From NCBI RefSeq assembly GCF_021462225.1, contig NC_061816.1:14285390-14349389 (forward strand): a DNA stretch of 64,000 nt, given 5' to 3'. Below, in pieces: positions 35,591 to 46,750 of the stretch (its first letter is position 1; each line of letters begins with the position of its first letter). The translations under genes were made by a program, and so were the position numbers. Below the pieces are notes generated by a model, which saw nothing but the letters and a program-made list of their open reading frames with translations, made no database searches and was not told the origin of the DNA. The DNA is from Girardinichthys multiradiatus (Eukaryota; Chordata; Actinopteri; Cyprinodontiformes; Goodeidae).

Positions 35591-38500
35591 AACATTTGGA
35601 TTTTTTTTATTGCTGTACGCCATTATTATCTAAATGAAGGAATTAAATGTTAAATATATCACTCTGTATGTATATATTCTGAATGTATTTATTTATTTAT
35701 TTTTTTGAATTGCTGAGACAATGCAACTTTTTATTAGTTCTTTAATTAATTGAGATGAACCCACAGAGCAGTTTGGTCTTTACTTTTAAGAACAAGGGTT
35801 ATTATGTAGTATGCTGCATTTCTCATTCGCTCCCTGGTCTCTGCATGATTCCGTGGGTCAAGATGGAAAAGCATTTGTTACCCACAGGCCAAGCTGATTG
35901 GACCAGCTAATCAAAAAATGTGACTGATGAATCACAAAATTTAAACGTCTGCTCACTCTGATATAAGTTTTTCTTCCATTTAGGCCCTTCACTAAGACAC
36001 ACTGTCACTTAATTTCAGCTCGGCAGCCTCTCAGAAATACAGTTCATTTCAAAAGCGATGCGTATGATTAGCTCTGCCCGCCACAGTCTTAATTGAAATG
36101 AGTTTGGGCCGTGCAGCAGAGGAGCTGGGACTGGAGGGGGGAAGGGTGTGCACAGCTGCGTCGGCCCTGTTCTATTGGTCGGAAGCGGTTGCTTGTCCCT
36201 TTTCACTCAGCAGTCTAATGATTTTTTTGGGATTGCTGATAAGGTCTTCTGAGGGGAGAGTTTGAGCAGTGCAGATTAACCACGCTTATATGCCGACTAC
36301 AAAGCAACCAAAGTTCTTGCTAATTCACAAGTGAGAAAAACTAAATAGAGATCAAATTAATTTGCACCTTTATGCTTGTGCTGAACTACAGAATTCCTTC
36401 TTCTGTTTACCCTTTTAATGTGACTCTTGTTTCACTTCAACGTCTGTATAGGAAAGCAGCTCCAACTACAGTTCAGTGGTGTCAGATATTGTGTACTATC
36501 CAAAGAACAGCAGCAAAGTTTGTGAAAAGCCCTGAAGTGCCTTTGCAGTGACAGCACAAGGCATCCATCCCTTCCAGTAAAAAGAGGTTTTGCTTCCTCT
36601 CTAGACTCAAAGAATCAGAGGCTCGCTGGGTTTCTGCTTTAGGTTTGTTTTTGCAGCTGATGCACAGTCTTTGCAGACACAGGAAGTTATTGAACCCAAT
36701 TCATGTTTTCGGATTGTAAGAGGGGCTGTGGTGCACAATGAAGAAATAAAACACTACTGAAGCCCCAGGTGTATGTACTTGTTGCTGGAGTAATAGCGGA
36801 AAAATGCAACAGTGACACCCTGTTTCGATTTGATTTGCAAATTATCACTCTCACGGTTTTGCTGCTGCCAGTGGCTAATTATTATTCACACTGGGGGACA
36901 ACAATGTGTCATCTTCCGTTTGCTGGGGGATGAGGGTGATATACCTCAAAATGCACGTGTACCTCGTGGGCAAGATCCAGTGTTTCGCCAGAGGCCCAAA
37001 CATTACTGGAACTTAATTCCGATAGCTCAGGACCCCCGTGCCTCATCTGCTATAAGACTGTATGTATAATTGAAATGCTGTGAAAGAAGCAACACAAGCT
37101 CATTCCTTTTCATGGTGCTGCATTGTTCAATCTCAAAGGATTATCAGAGTTGCATTTTATTTGGATATTTCACAGAGGGAGAGTGGTTGGAGAGAATATT
37201 CCTGCCTCTTTTGCTGTTTCTTGCTAATAAATCACACCAAGAAATAACGTTACAGGGTAAAGAGTGCAAAACATGAGGATGATCCATTCTTTGTTATCTA
37301 TGGGGCACCACAGTCCAGTACTAACTGAAAACTCCCAAGAACAAAGATATCATCACATATTGGTTGGCAAGTTGGTCCATTTATCATACTGGAAAGTAAA
37401 AAGAAATCCAAATGGAACTGATAAGAAAATGTATTAAAATGTATTTGAAAATTCCTCCTAAAGGTTGTCTTCCTCCTGGAGTTATTCCACTGTTGGAATG
37501 CAAGAGCAGAAAATCGTCTGAAAATCATGTGTCTGAAAAAGCTGGTGAGCTTGTTGCTCCAGGCCATCAACTGGTGCGATCCTGCTGACAACATGACGTG
37601 CCACTGTTGCCTAAAGGGGGACAGGTGGAAGCTCAAAGCTGGCTTCATGTTCGTGGTAGGGTCTTGATCCAAGAGGTACCAGAAGCGGTGTGACACCAAT
37701 TTTTGGACAAGATGGAAAAAAAAAAAACACGGAGTGATGTGTATTGGCTCAGTGAGATGCCTCTGTAACTAGCCAACAGGACTGGTCAAAAGTAGGGCTG
37801 TAATAACATAAGGTATTGGGTTTAAGAGAAGGACATAATTTTAGTCTTATCAGCGTAAATGATTCTAGTTCAGTGCATACATAGCAGATTTGTGCTTGCT
37901 AATTCTAAGTTGATCCTAATGCCATTTACATGTTCTTTTTATAAAAGCTCATTTCTTTGTTTTTACAAATGGAATAAGGTTTCATAAATCTCAAGGTGTA
38001 TTTCTAATAACTGTTCATGTTTTTTTTTTTTTGTTTAATCGGTCAAAATACTTTGAATTTTAAACCAGTTAATTATATGTATTCCAAATATTTTTTATTT
38101 TAGTTATTTGTTTAGTTTTCTGAGGTCAGTTTCTGTTTTTACACTAATGGTCAACTTGAGATCCTACAACCCTTCCAGTGATGGCTTTCGCACCTACACA
38201 ATTGGTTTGGAGTCTAGACTAATAGAAGGGAACATCTCCTGCTGTTGTGTTCTCTTAGTATTCAGAAGTTGAATATTACGAACTGCCATCCAGCATCAGC
38301 TTCTCCTAGAGTTGGAATTCTGACTTGGAGTAGGCAGATGCAGAGCAGCTCAGAGTTCAAATCGATTCGACTGCTGTGCTTATACTCTAAAGTTAATAGC
38401 AGTAGCAGGTATAAACTAGTTTTTTAACACTCCAGATGGTTTGTATTATGTCAGACCCATAACACATGTTTTCTGAACAATTTCTCTTTGTGAACATTTG

Positions 38501-38829
38501 TGAACACTAAAAGTAAATATTAACTATATCTGTTGTTTTTCTCTGTGGTCCCTACAGGTCTCAGCTTTTCTACTTCCATTGTCAGGATGCAGTTTGAACT
38601 TACAGCCAACAACCATTTACACACACACAAATCCATCTATATTAGGTTCTGCTGTAAAAGAAAACAAACAAGAACAAAATAACACTTTGACTTACATAAC
38701 ACTAGTCATGTAGAAACTAGCCAGACATTGTATAAAGGGTATGTTCCTTTGAGGTCAACAGCTGCCTCAATCACTTAATTTGTCAGTGTAGTCTCAAACT
38801 TCTATTTTAATGTATTTCTATATAACTTA
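35591..38829. other. Gene-free block, partly GC-balanced
   Basis: No exon was supported. Around 35850-36230 and 36880-37080 the composition is balanced and non-repetitive, compatible with conserved non-coding DNA. The 133-codon antisense open frame at 37298-37699 has no domain similarity and no splice or repeat support. Confidence 0.35.
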
Positions 38830-39665
38830 CTATGTCTTGCAAAAGTATTATTAGGCCTTGAACCTTTTCACATTTTGTAATGGTATATTCACAACCTTAA
38901 ATGTGCTTTATGAAGAAAAATAAATGTTTTATGGGTTTTACAAATAAAAAATTTAAAAGTGTGGCATGTACATGTACTCAGCCCCCTCTGTCTTTTAGGG
39001 TGTGTCAAGCAGTTTTGCACATCTTGAGAAATCATCTTTTTCTATGAAAAACAGCAAAGATATAGCCAGGTAACATACACAGCATAAATGTTTAAGTATC
39101 AAGTATTGCAACATATTATCAATTCTATTAGGTTATTTACCATATGAATATGTTTCGGTTATTGCTCTTTTCAGATGGGAATATCAGCTCCAGTCTCAAG
39201 GCTTTTGCAGCCTCTAACAAGTGTTCTTTAGTATTTCCCTGCACCCAGCAATATCTATCTTCCCATTTGCTCTCATAGTACAAACCCTACTTTAAAGGCC
39301 TATACAACTTTACCCTTGACATGTTTGCTGTGTTACTTGATAGTCATGATGCTGTTTGGTCATTAATGTTCTCTTTTGAACGTCTTAGGCCTACACATAA
39401 CAGCTGTATTGATACTTCGATACTTAAGAGGCGACTTTTAAAAGCAATTAGTTGCAATGGTGTCGTTTAGGGGCAATCAGAGTAAAAGGGGACTGAATAC
39501 TAATGCACACTACCCTTCCCAGAGTTTATTTGTTATACATTTTAAACATGTATCATTTTCTTTCCACTTTACAAATATGCTATGCTTCTATCATAAAATC
39601 CTAATATATAACATTGAATTTTGTGTTTTTTATGTAACAAATGTGAAAAAGTATGTTAAACCTAT
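38830..39665 (-). mobile_element. Decayed Tdr1-like Tc1 relic with internal deletion
   Basis: The left end, near 38837-38880 ('cttgcaaaagtattattagg...ttgaaccttttcacattttg'), and the right end, near 39480-39660, are typical of this family's terminal regions. A central piece at 39165-39260 is the antisense of the segment just before the second catalytic Asp. Most of the transposase is deleted. Confidence 0.65.
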
Positions 39666-40723
39666 ATGAAGGTGTTTGTTTGTTCAGACATTTGATTTAA
39701 CTTTTTAACTGCATTTTTTGTGGTTTTCCTGTTGATCACAGTCTACTGGTTTAGGCTTTTATTTGTGTTTTAATGTATTTAAACATCTTGACCTGGGTTG
39801 GACTTAAACGCTCACTACACTGCCTCCTGGTATTCTTCTTTTTATTTCTATGTAACTCCTTAAGACTCCCCAAAGACTCGTGTGCATGAACAATAAGGAG
39901 TAGGATGATGCATCCGAATTTACTGCTTCTGTAAATAGATGTTGGAAGTCACGGCTTAAAAGGTAGCACAATGCTTATTGTTTTTCATTATAAAGATGCA
40001 TAATCAAAGAAACCACCTACAAAATCACACGTTGTATGGCTTTATGGAAATAAATCTGAGGCAAACAAGCCTCCGCTTAGTTCCTGTCTCTTTCACTCTC
40101 TCTCCCACAGTCATCCAGTTTCACCCGCTTAACTGCTGCTGTCACTAATACCTCAACTGACCCGTTTTAGGAAACAATGTACTCATATAGGTGTTTGGGA
40201 GCATTGTGAAGCTCTAAATTAAGTTTTCAATTGTTTGTTTTTCCCTTTTTTATGAAAGTAAATGATTCCTTTGCTCAATTTATGTGAAGTGTCAAAATCT
40301 GCATTAAATGAGTCTAAAAATATTCTTTTACCTACTGATCATTAAGGAAGTTTATACTTGGAGATCCTATTTTTACTGCTTCTATCTATATTCCCACCTT
40401 ATCTTTTCTTCTTTTATCTATTGTCAAAAGCAGGAGTCATTATTCTGCAACATGCCCTCAGTCCACTTTATTTTCTTTCCTCCAGACAGTAGAAGAGCAG
40501 CTCAGAAGACCTTCCACATCCGCACACACCTCTAATTGCCAGTGCCTGTCCTTTTCACTGACTCATTAATACAGTAATGCACTGTGACATCTATCTTTGG
40601 GCCAGAAAGCAGTCCTCAGCTCGGTGTTGTCAGCGGTGCAGACAATAATACAGTAAAAAAGTCTTCAATACTGTGAATTGTAAAATACATCCTTAAGTGC
40701 TTTTAGTTTTATTCTTAGAGTAA
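39666..40723. other. Unique spacer left of gypsy element 1
   Basis: No gene or repeat was recognised. Confidence 0.4.
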
Positions 40724-41409
40724 TGTCATATTGGAGATGGCCGAGTTGACCCACATGCAGAAAAACATGATAAACAGAGAAGCGTTTCAGGAGCTTTAAT
40801 TTCAGGACCAGGTACTGGAAACAGAAACAGCTGAGCGGCTGCAAGGAAATGGACGCAGGTAAGACACCACAACAGAAACCCTTAAATTGTACTCTGCAAG
40901 GGAGCTTACGTCAGGTTGGGTTAGGTCCGCCAGGGAGAGAGATTGTGATCCTGGAGGAGGCAGCGGGCTACGCAGCGCCGCCAGAGCTAGGCAGTCCTGG
41001 GAGGTAACGGAGGAGGATGGACAGGGTTCGCCTGAAGCTGTGAGGAAAAACGTTCAATCCGGCTGCCAGCGGGGAAAACAAAAGATCCAGAGTCCACACA
41101 CTGCTAGAAGGTTCTCCTGAGATCTCTTAATGGAACGAGGCTTGGGTAACCTGAGACAAAACAGACTATTAGTCAAGGATAACAGAGTTTTCTCAGAGAA
41201 GCAAATTTATCTAAACCATGAAATTGGCTAGGTAGAATACCACGAAGAGGCAAAACACTCAGGCATCGAAGTACTGGCTCGCCTCCCTCTTATAGTCCTC
41301 CAGCTGATGACAATATGCGAAACACCTGACCACCCTGATCCTTCAGCTCCTACGGCTCCTACTGGTGGAAAAGGGTTAGTAGCAGGCAAAAGATGACCAC
41401 AATCTGACA
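40724..41409 (-). repeat. 3' LTR of gypsy element 1
   Basis: A 686-bp segment that begins TGTCATATTGG and ends ATCTGACA on the plus strand, giving TG...CA termini. The outer part (GCCGAGTTGACCCACAT) matches the start of the element 2 LTRs, and the inner end CTGACA followed by a polypyrimidine stretch matches theirs too. It contains a TATA box and presumed start site on the minus strand (see 41254-41294). No second LTR remains. Confidence 0.8.
41254..41294 (-). promoter_or_regulatory. LTR promoter: TATA box and presumed RNA start
   Basis: On the minus strand TATAAG (41294-41289) precedes the 11-mer GCCTGAGTGTT (41264-41254) by 30 bp, the usual spacing between a TATA box and a start site. The same 11-mer occurs at the equivalent place in the LTR of element 2. 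Its complement lies just inside the 5' LTR of element 2, which suggests that it is the 5' end of the RNA used for self-priming. Confidence 0.5.
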
Positions 41410-41422
41410 CCACCTCCCCCTC
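41410..41422 (-). promoter_or_regulatory. Polypurine tract of gypsy element 1
   Basis: On the minus strand GAGGGGGAGGTGG lies directly against the 3' LTR and overlaps the TGA stop of pol (41423-41421). It is the expected primer site for plus-strand DNA synthesis. Element 2 has the same arrangement. Confidence 0.8.
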
Positions 41423-44417
41423 AATGACCGCCACTGGGTGGTCCAGACGAGCCAGCTTGGGATGACCAGAAGTCCCGAACCAGTGTAGAGTTCAGGATGA
41501 AGGACCGGGAACCCAGAGGCGGTCCTCGGGACCGTAACCCTCCCAATCCACGAGGAACTGCCACCCCCTACCCCGCCGACGGGAGGCCACGATCCAACGG
41601 ACCGAGTAGGCAGGGTGGCCCTGGAACTTCCGGGTGGGGGGCACGGCAGGAGGGCAGAGCGTGCTGGACTGGACAGGCTTTGTCTGAGACACGTGGAACA
41701 CAGGATGGACCCGGAAACTAGGGGGCAGACGCAGACGTACAGACGAGGGGTTGACCAAAGAATCAATAACATATGGACCGATTAACCTGGGAGATAGCTT
41801 CCGAGACAGAGACTTGAGCGGAACAGTCCGTGTCAACAACCACACCTGCTGACCCGGGCGATAGGCAGGAGCAGGGATCCGCCGCCTGTCGGCGTAGTGC
41901 TTGTTGGCTGCAGCGGACCGCTGAAGGGCCTTGGTGGTAGATGCCCAGATCCGTCTGCATCGCCGGACATGCTGCCGGACAGAGGTAACAGTGATCTCCT
42001 TCTCATCCGCAGGAAACAGAGGCGGTTGATCCCCAACGAGACCTCAAATGGGGAAAAACCAGTGGCGGTGGACACATGTGAATTGTGTGTGTACTCAATC
42101 CAGGGCAAGTGGTCGCTCCAATCAGTGGGGCTGGAGGATGCTACGCAGCGGAGCGCTGCCTCCATCTCCTGGTTGAGTCTCTCCACCTGGCCATTGGTCT
42201 GCGGGTGGTGACCGGAAGTTAGAGAGACAGTAGCCCCCAAAGCTGCACAGAACTCCTTCCACACCTGAGCGGTGAACTGGGGTCCCCGGTCAGACAGCAC
42301 GTCCTGGGGAATTCCATGCAAATGAAACACGTGCTTGACCATGAGCTTGGCGGATTGCAATCTCGTGAGAGGTACAAGATGACAGGCTTTAGAGAATCTG
42401 TCCACTATACCATGATAGTTGTCATACCATGAGAGGTTGGAAGGCCAGTGACAAAATCCATGGCGACGTGGGACCACGGTCAAGGAGGAATGTCCAGCGG
42501 CTGCAGGAGGCCAGCAGGCGGCCGATTGGATGTCTTGTTACGAGCACAGGTTCTACAAGCTGAGACATAGTCCCTAACGTCCTGGTGTAGAGTGGGCCAC
42601 CAGAAGCGACTGGTCAGGGTGGCGATGGTCCGATTTGCTCCCGGGTTGACGGCGAACCTTGAAGCGTGGAACCAGGTAATGAGCCGGGACCGAACTGCGC
42701 TGAGAACATACATCCGGTTAGGCGGCCCAGTTCCTGGCCCGGGTCAGCGAAGAAGTCCTGCCGCACGTTATCCTCAATCTCTCAGGTCAAGGCCCCGACT
42801 GTGCAGCTGGGAGGTAGGATAGGCGCAGCTAGATTATCCGTCTCATTAGTGGAAAACGTCGTGACAAACGTCTGGCTTGGTGTTTCTGGTACCGGGTCTG
42901 TAAGAGATCAACAAATAAAGACCAACGTGATTGTCTGGGGTTCAACCGTTTTGCTGACTGGATGTATGACAAATTTCTATGGTCTGTCCAGACCAGCACT
43001 GGATGTTCTGCGCCCTCTAACCAGTGCCGCCACACCTCCAGGGCGAGCTTAATGGCCAGGAGCTCTCTGTCACCCACATCATAGTTCCTCTCTGCCGCAG
43101 ATAAGCGGCGGGAGAAAAAAGCACACGGATGGAGCTTTGCGTCGAGGTCCTGGCGTTGGGAGAGCACTGCCCCCACCCCGGTGTCCGAAGCGTCCACCTC
43201 CAGAATAAATTGTTTTGCTGAGTCTGGGTGAACGAGCACTGGTGCATGGGTGAACTTGGTCTTCAAGGTGCCGAATGCGTTGTCTGCCTCCGGAGTCCAG
43301 ATGAATGGCACCTTAGAGGACGTCAGGGCTTGTGAGGGGGGTGGCAGTCAGGCTGTAATTCAGAATAAACTTCCTATAAAAATTGGCAAAGCCCAGGAAC
43401 CATTGCAGTTCTTTCCGAGTGGTTGGAATTGGCCAGTCCTCCACAGCCTTGATCTTGTTGGGGTCAGCGCGAACCTGCCCACCCTCGAGGACAAAACCCA
43501 GAAAGCTGATGGACGACTGGTGGAATTCGCACTTTTTGGCCTTCACATACAGCTGGTTCTCCAGGAGGCACTGTAGGACCAGGCAGACATGCCGATGATG
43601 CTCTGCAGGAGTCTTAGAATAGACCAAAATGTCATCAAGGTAAACAAATACAAACAAATTCAGGAAATCCCTCAATACGTCGTTCACAAGAGCCTGGAAC
43701 ACGGCGGGTGCATTACATAATCCAAACAGCATCACCAGGTACTCATAGTGTCCGAGTGGGGTCTTAAAGGCTGTCTTCCACTCATCTCCCTGGCAGATCC
43801 GGACCAAGTGGTACACGTTTCTAAGATCAAGCTTAGTAAAGATAGTGGCGCCATGGACCAGTTCGAAGGCCGATGAAAGAAGGGGTAACGGGTATTTGTT
43901 CTTTATCGTAATGGCGTTTAGTCCCCTATAATCAATACACGGATGGAGAGATCCATCTCTTTTACCGACAAAAAAAACAAACGGCTCCCAATGGAGATGA
44001 AGACGGTCGGATTATTCCAGAGGCTAATGACTCGTTTATATAATTCTCCATTACCAACCTCTCCGGTCCAGAGATCTTATATAACCGGCTGGAAGGTAAC
44101 GGAGCTCCCGACAAAAGGTCGATCAGGCTGTCGTAAGGACGGTGCGCTGGGAGGGATTGAGCCCGAGATTTACTAAACACAGATCTTAGGTCGTGATATT
44201 CGCATGGTACTTGGGTAAGATCGGGTGGTTCGACCTCCCTCTCCTTCTCAGGAGTACTAGAGGGAACAGCCGAGTGGAGACAGGATGACAAGCACTGGGT
44301 AGACCAAGACTCTACCCGTAACTCAGCCCAGTTCAGATGCGGGTTGTGATGCTGCAGCCAAGGAAACCCTAGCACTGATCCAAAACATAAAGCCAAATCT
44401 ACAATGGAAAGGTTCAC
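41421..44417 (-). pseudogene. gypsy pol: protease end, RT, RNase H, integrase, chromodomain
   Basis: Readable in pieces. 44417-43962: protease tail ([11 protein letters not shown]) and RT start ([13 protein letters not shown]). After a frameshift at a run of 8 T near 43970, RT continues through [11 protein letters not shown] and YLDDILVYS (43642-43616) to about 43313. 43311-42829: RT connection and RNase H ([26 protein letters not shown]). 42713-42480: integrase zinc-binding remnant (CRTCARNK). 42483-41833: integrase core ([25 protein letters not shown]) with 35 residues between the second Asp and the Glu. 41845-41421: C-terminal domain and chromodomain ([19 protein letters not shown]). At least four frameshifts make it non-functional. 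Confidence 0.9.
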
Positions 44418-44426
44418 AAATAAACG

Positions 44427-44872
44427 TATCCAGGTGTTGGAATGGCCAAGTCAAAGTCCAGACCTGAATCCAATCGAGAATCTGTGAATCTGCCGTTCAC
44501 GAATGCTTTACATCCAACCTCACTGAGCTCGAGCTGTTTTGCAAGGAAGAATGGGCAAGAATTTCAGTCTCTCAAAGTGCAAAACTGATAGAGACATACC
44601 CCAAGCGACTTGCAGCTGTAATTGCAGCAAAGGGTGGTGCTACAAAGTATTAACGCAAGGGGGCCTAATAATATTGCACGCCCCACTTTTCAGTTTTTTA
44701 TTTGTTAAACAAGTTTGACACATCCAATAAATTTCATTCCACTTCACGATAGTGTCCCACTTGTTGTTGATTCTTCACAAATAATTTGAATTTTATATCT
44801 TTATGTTTGAAGCCTGAAATGTGTCAAAAGGTTGAAAAGTTCAAGGGGGCCGAATACTTTCGCAGGGCACTG
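44427..44872 (+). mobile_element. Family C Tc1 3' fragment
   Basis: The C-terminal part of a Tdr1-like Tc1 transposase begins abruptly at the segment '[17 protein letters not shown]' (44436-44488), which includes the catalytic Glu. It then runs through the degenerate tail to a stop near 44652, the 3' non-coding part and the terminal repeat ending GGCACTG before TA (44873-44874). The 5' two thirds are absent. The break meets gypsy pol within a few bases around 44420. The same end sits left of B1 at 17265-17439. Confidence 0.85.
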
Positions 44873-45089
44873 TAGTCTTGTATGTCTAACAATGCAGCAT
44901 ATACAGGGGTTGGACTATGTAACTGAAACACCTGTCATTTTAGTGTGGGAGGTTTCATGGCTAAATTGGACCAGCCTGGTAGCCAGTCTTCATTGATTGC
45001 ACATTGCACCAGTAAGAGCAGAGTGTGAAGGTTCAATTAGCAGGATAAGAGCACAGTTTTGTTCAAAATATTGAAATGCACACAACATT

Positions 45090-46128
45090 ATGGGTGACAT
45101 ACCAGAGTTCAAAAGAGGACAAATTGTTGGTGCACGTCTTGCTGGCGCATCTGTGACCAAGACAGCAAGTCTTTGTGATGTATCAAGAGCCACAGTATCC
45201 AGGGTAATGTCAGCATACCACCAAGAAGGACGAACCACATCCAACAGGATTAATTGTGGACGCAAGAGGAAGCTGTCTGAAAGTGATGTTTGGGTGCTAA
45301 CCCAGATTGTATCCAAAAAACATAAAACCACGGCTGCCCAAATCACAGCAGAATTAAATGTGCACCTCAACTCTCCTGTTTCCACCAGAACTGTCCATTG
45401 GCAGCTCCACAGGGTCAATATATACGGCCGGGCTGCTATAGTCAAACCTTTGGTCACTCATGCCAATGCCAAACATCGGTTTCAATGGTGCAAGGAGCGC
45501 AAATCTTGGGCTGTGGACAATGTGAAACATATATTGTTCTCTGATGAGTCCACCTTTACTGTTTTCCCCACATCCGGGAGAGTTACGGTGTGGAGAAGCC
45601 ACACAGACTGTTGCATGCCCAGAGTGAAGCATGGGGATGGATCAGTGATGGTTTGGGCTGCCATATCATGGCATTCCCTTGGCTAGATGGGCATGTCACT
45701 GCCAAGGATTACCGAACCATTCTTGTGGACCATGTGCATCCAATGGTTCAAACATTGTATCCTGAAGGCGGTGCTGTGTATCAGGATTACAATGCACCAA
45801 TACACACACCAAGACTGGTGAAAGATTGGTTTGATGAACATGAAAGTGAAGTTGAACATCTCCCATGGCCTGCACAGTCACCAGATCTAAATATTATTGA
45901 GCCACTTTGGGGTGTTTTGGAGGAGTGAGTCAGGAAACGTTTTCCTCCACCAGTATCACGTAGTGATCTGGCCACTATCCTGCAAGAAGAATGGCTTAAA
46001 ATCCCTCTGACCACTGTGCAGGACTTGTATATGTCTGTTACGACCCCACTCCACCAGCCGTAACAATGTCATTCCCAAGAAGAATTGACGCTGTATTGGC
46101 CGCAAAAGGAGGCCCTACACCATACTAA
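45090..46128 (+). pseudogene. Family B transposase, broken
   Basis: Open for 198 codons from MGDIPEFKRG through the helix-turn-helix (VSRATVSRVMSAYH), a GRKRK basic motif, FSDEST (first catalytic Asp) and VMVWAAISW. A 13-bp deletion near 45683, relative to B1, then shifts the frame. The second part (45686-45928) carries VYQDYNAPIHT and SPDLNIIEPLW and ends at a TGA (CGA in B1) just after 'VLEE'. A 30-bp insertion interrupts the tail, which ends GGPTPY. Counting from the Asp of QDYN to the Glu gives 37 residues; counting from the Tyr aligned with the usual Asp gives 36. A 15-bp in-frame deletion relative to B1 also lies near 45600. Confidence 0.85.
46031..46070. mobile_element. 30-bp TG...CA micro-insertion with 5-bp target duplication
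   Basis: Within B2 the sequence ATGTC (46031-46035), then a 30-bp segment starting TGTTACG and ending CGTAACA (46036-46065), then ATGTC again (46066-46070). B1 has a single ATGTC at the corresponding site. The 7-bp inverted ends, TG...CA termini and 5-bp duplication are those of an LTR-type integration, but the body is only 16 bp. It may be the residue of a larger element after internal deletion. Confidence 0.8.
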
Positions 46129-46269
46129 TAAATTATTGTGGTCTAAAACCAAGTGTTTCAGTTTCATTGTCCAACCCCTGTACATTGGCAGCAGAAAACC
46201 TAGACCTTACAATGATACCTCTTTTATCCTCTGTTCCATTCAGTTAATTTAATTTACATTCATTGTTAT

Positions 46270-46750
46270 TTCTGGATAAAACGCAAAATTTACTTTCATC
46301 TCAAAAGTGACTCTGCACCACTGAGTAGGTGGTGGCTTAGGTACAACACTTGTTTTTGGTTTAGCAGTAACTTGACACAAGAAATGAGAAGGCTGTAGTG
46401 TTGGATATGGCTCTTGAAGCAGCGACTCTTACTGCAGTTCAAACCTTTTAAATGTCCCCAAAACTAGAATAAGATGTGCTTAACAATCCTCTCAAGGCTA
46501 TGATGATTTTTCAACCAGTTTTGTCCTGCCACTCAAGTTTAATGGGTCTCAATAAACCACTCTGTAAAAAAAAAAAAAAAAAAAAAACTAGCTACTTTAG
46601 CAATTACCTTTTGTGCCTTACTCTCCTTTGGAGAGTGTGAATGACTGTGCTTTGAACTCCATTTTCCATTAATATGCTTGGGTTGAGCACTTTTTGAACA
46701 ACCAGTTTGCTTGGCTAAAGATCATTGCTTAGAAGCTGGGAGGTTTGTGT
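46270..46750 (-). mobile_element. Decayed Tc1-like relic (family E)
   Basis: In antisense, 46280-46320 corresponds to the first catalytic Asp region (SDESKF), 46350-46440 to the linker upstream, and 46600-46710 to the N-terminal helix-turn-helix coding part. The last part appears out of order or duplicated. A run of 22 A (46566-46587) interrupts it. Frames are lost. Confidence 0.6.

Larger units (their letters stand above)
40724..44420 (-). mobile_element. Ty3/gypsy chromovirus-type retrotransposon 1, 5'-truncated
   Basis: A minus-strand LTR retrotransposon of the Tf1/sushi type. In element order it has the end of the protease, reverse transcriptase, RNase H, integrase and a chromodomain (44417 to 41421), a polypurine tract and the 3' LTR (40724-41409). 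Gag, most of the protease and the 5' LTR are missing. The sequence breaks at about 44420, where a family C Tc1 fragment begins. There are several frameshifts. It is related to element 2 (54899-57778), with similar LTR ends and a similar chromodomain. Confidence 0.9.
44904..46180 (+). mobile_element. Tc1/mariner-like transposon, family B copy B2
   Basis: A 1277-bp element with the same CAGGGGTTGGAC...GTCCAACCCCTG ends as B1 and TA on both sides (44902-44903, 46181-46182). The left flank is identical in kind to that of B1 (family C end plus a spacer of about 29 bp), while the right flank differs. It carries a 30-bp insertion at 46036-46065 inside the transposase coding region. Confidence 0.9.

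Noticed and set aside
37298..37699. 133-codon antisense open frame
   Set aside because: No domain, splice or codon-use support; likely chance.
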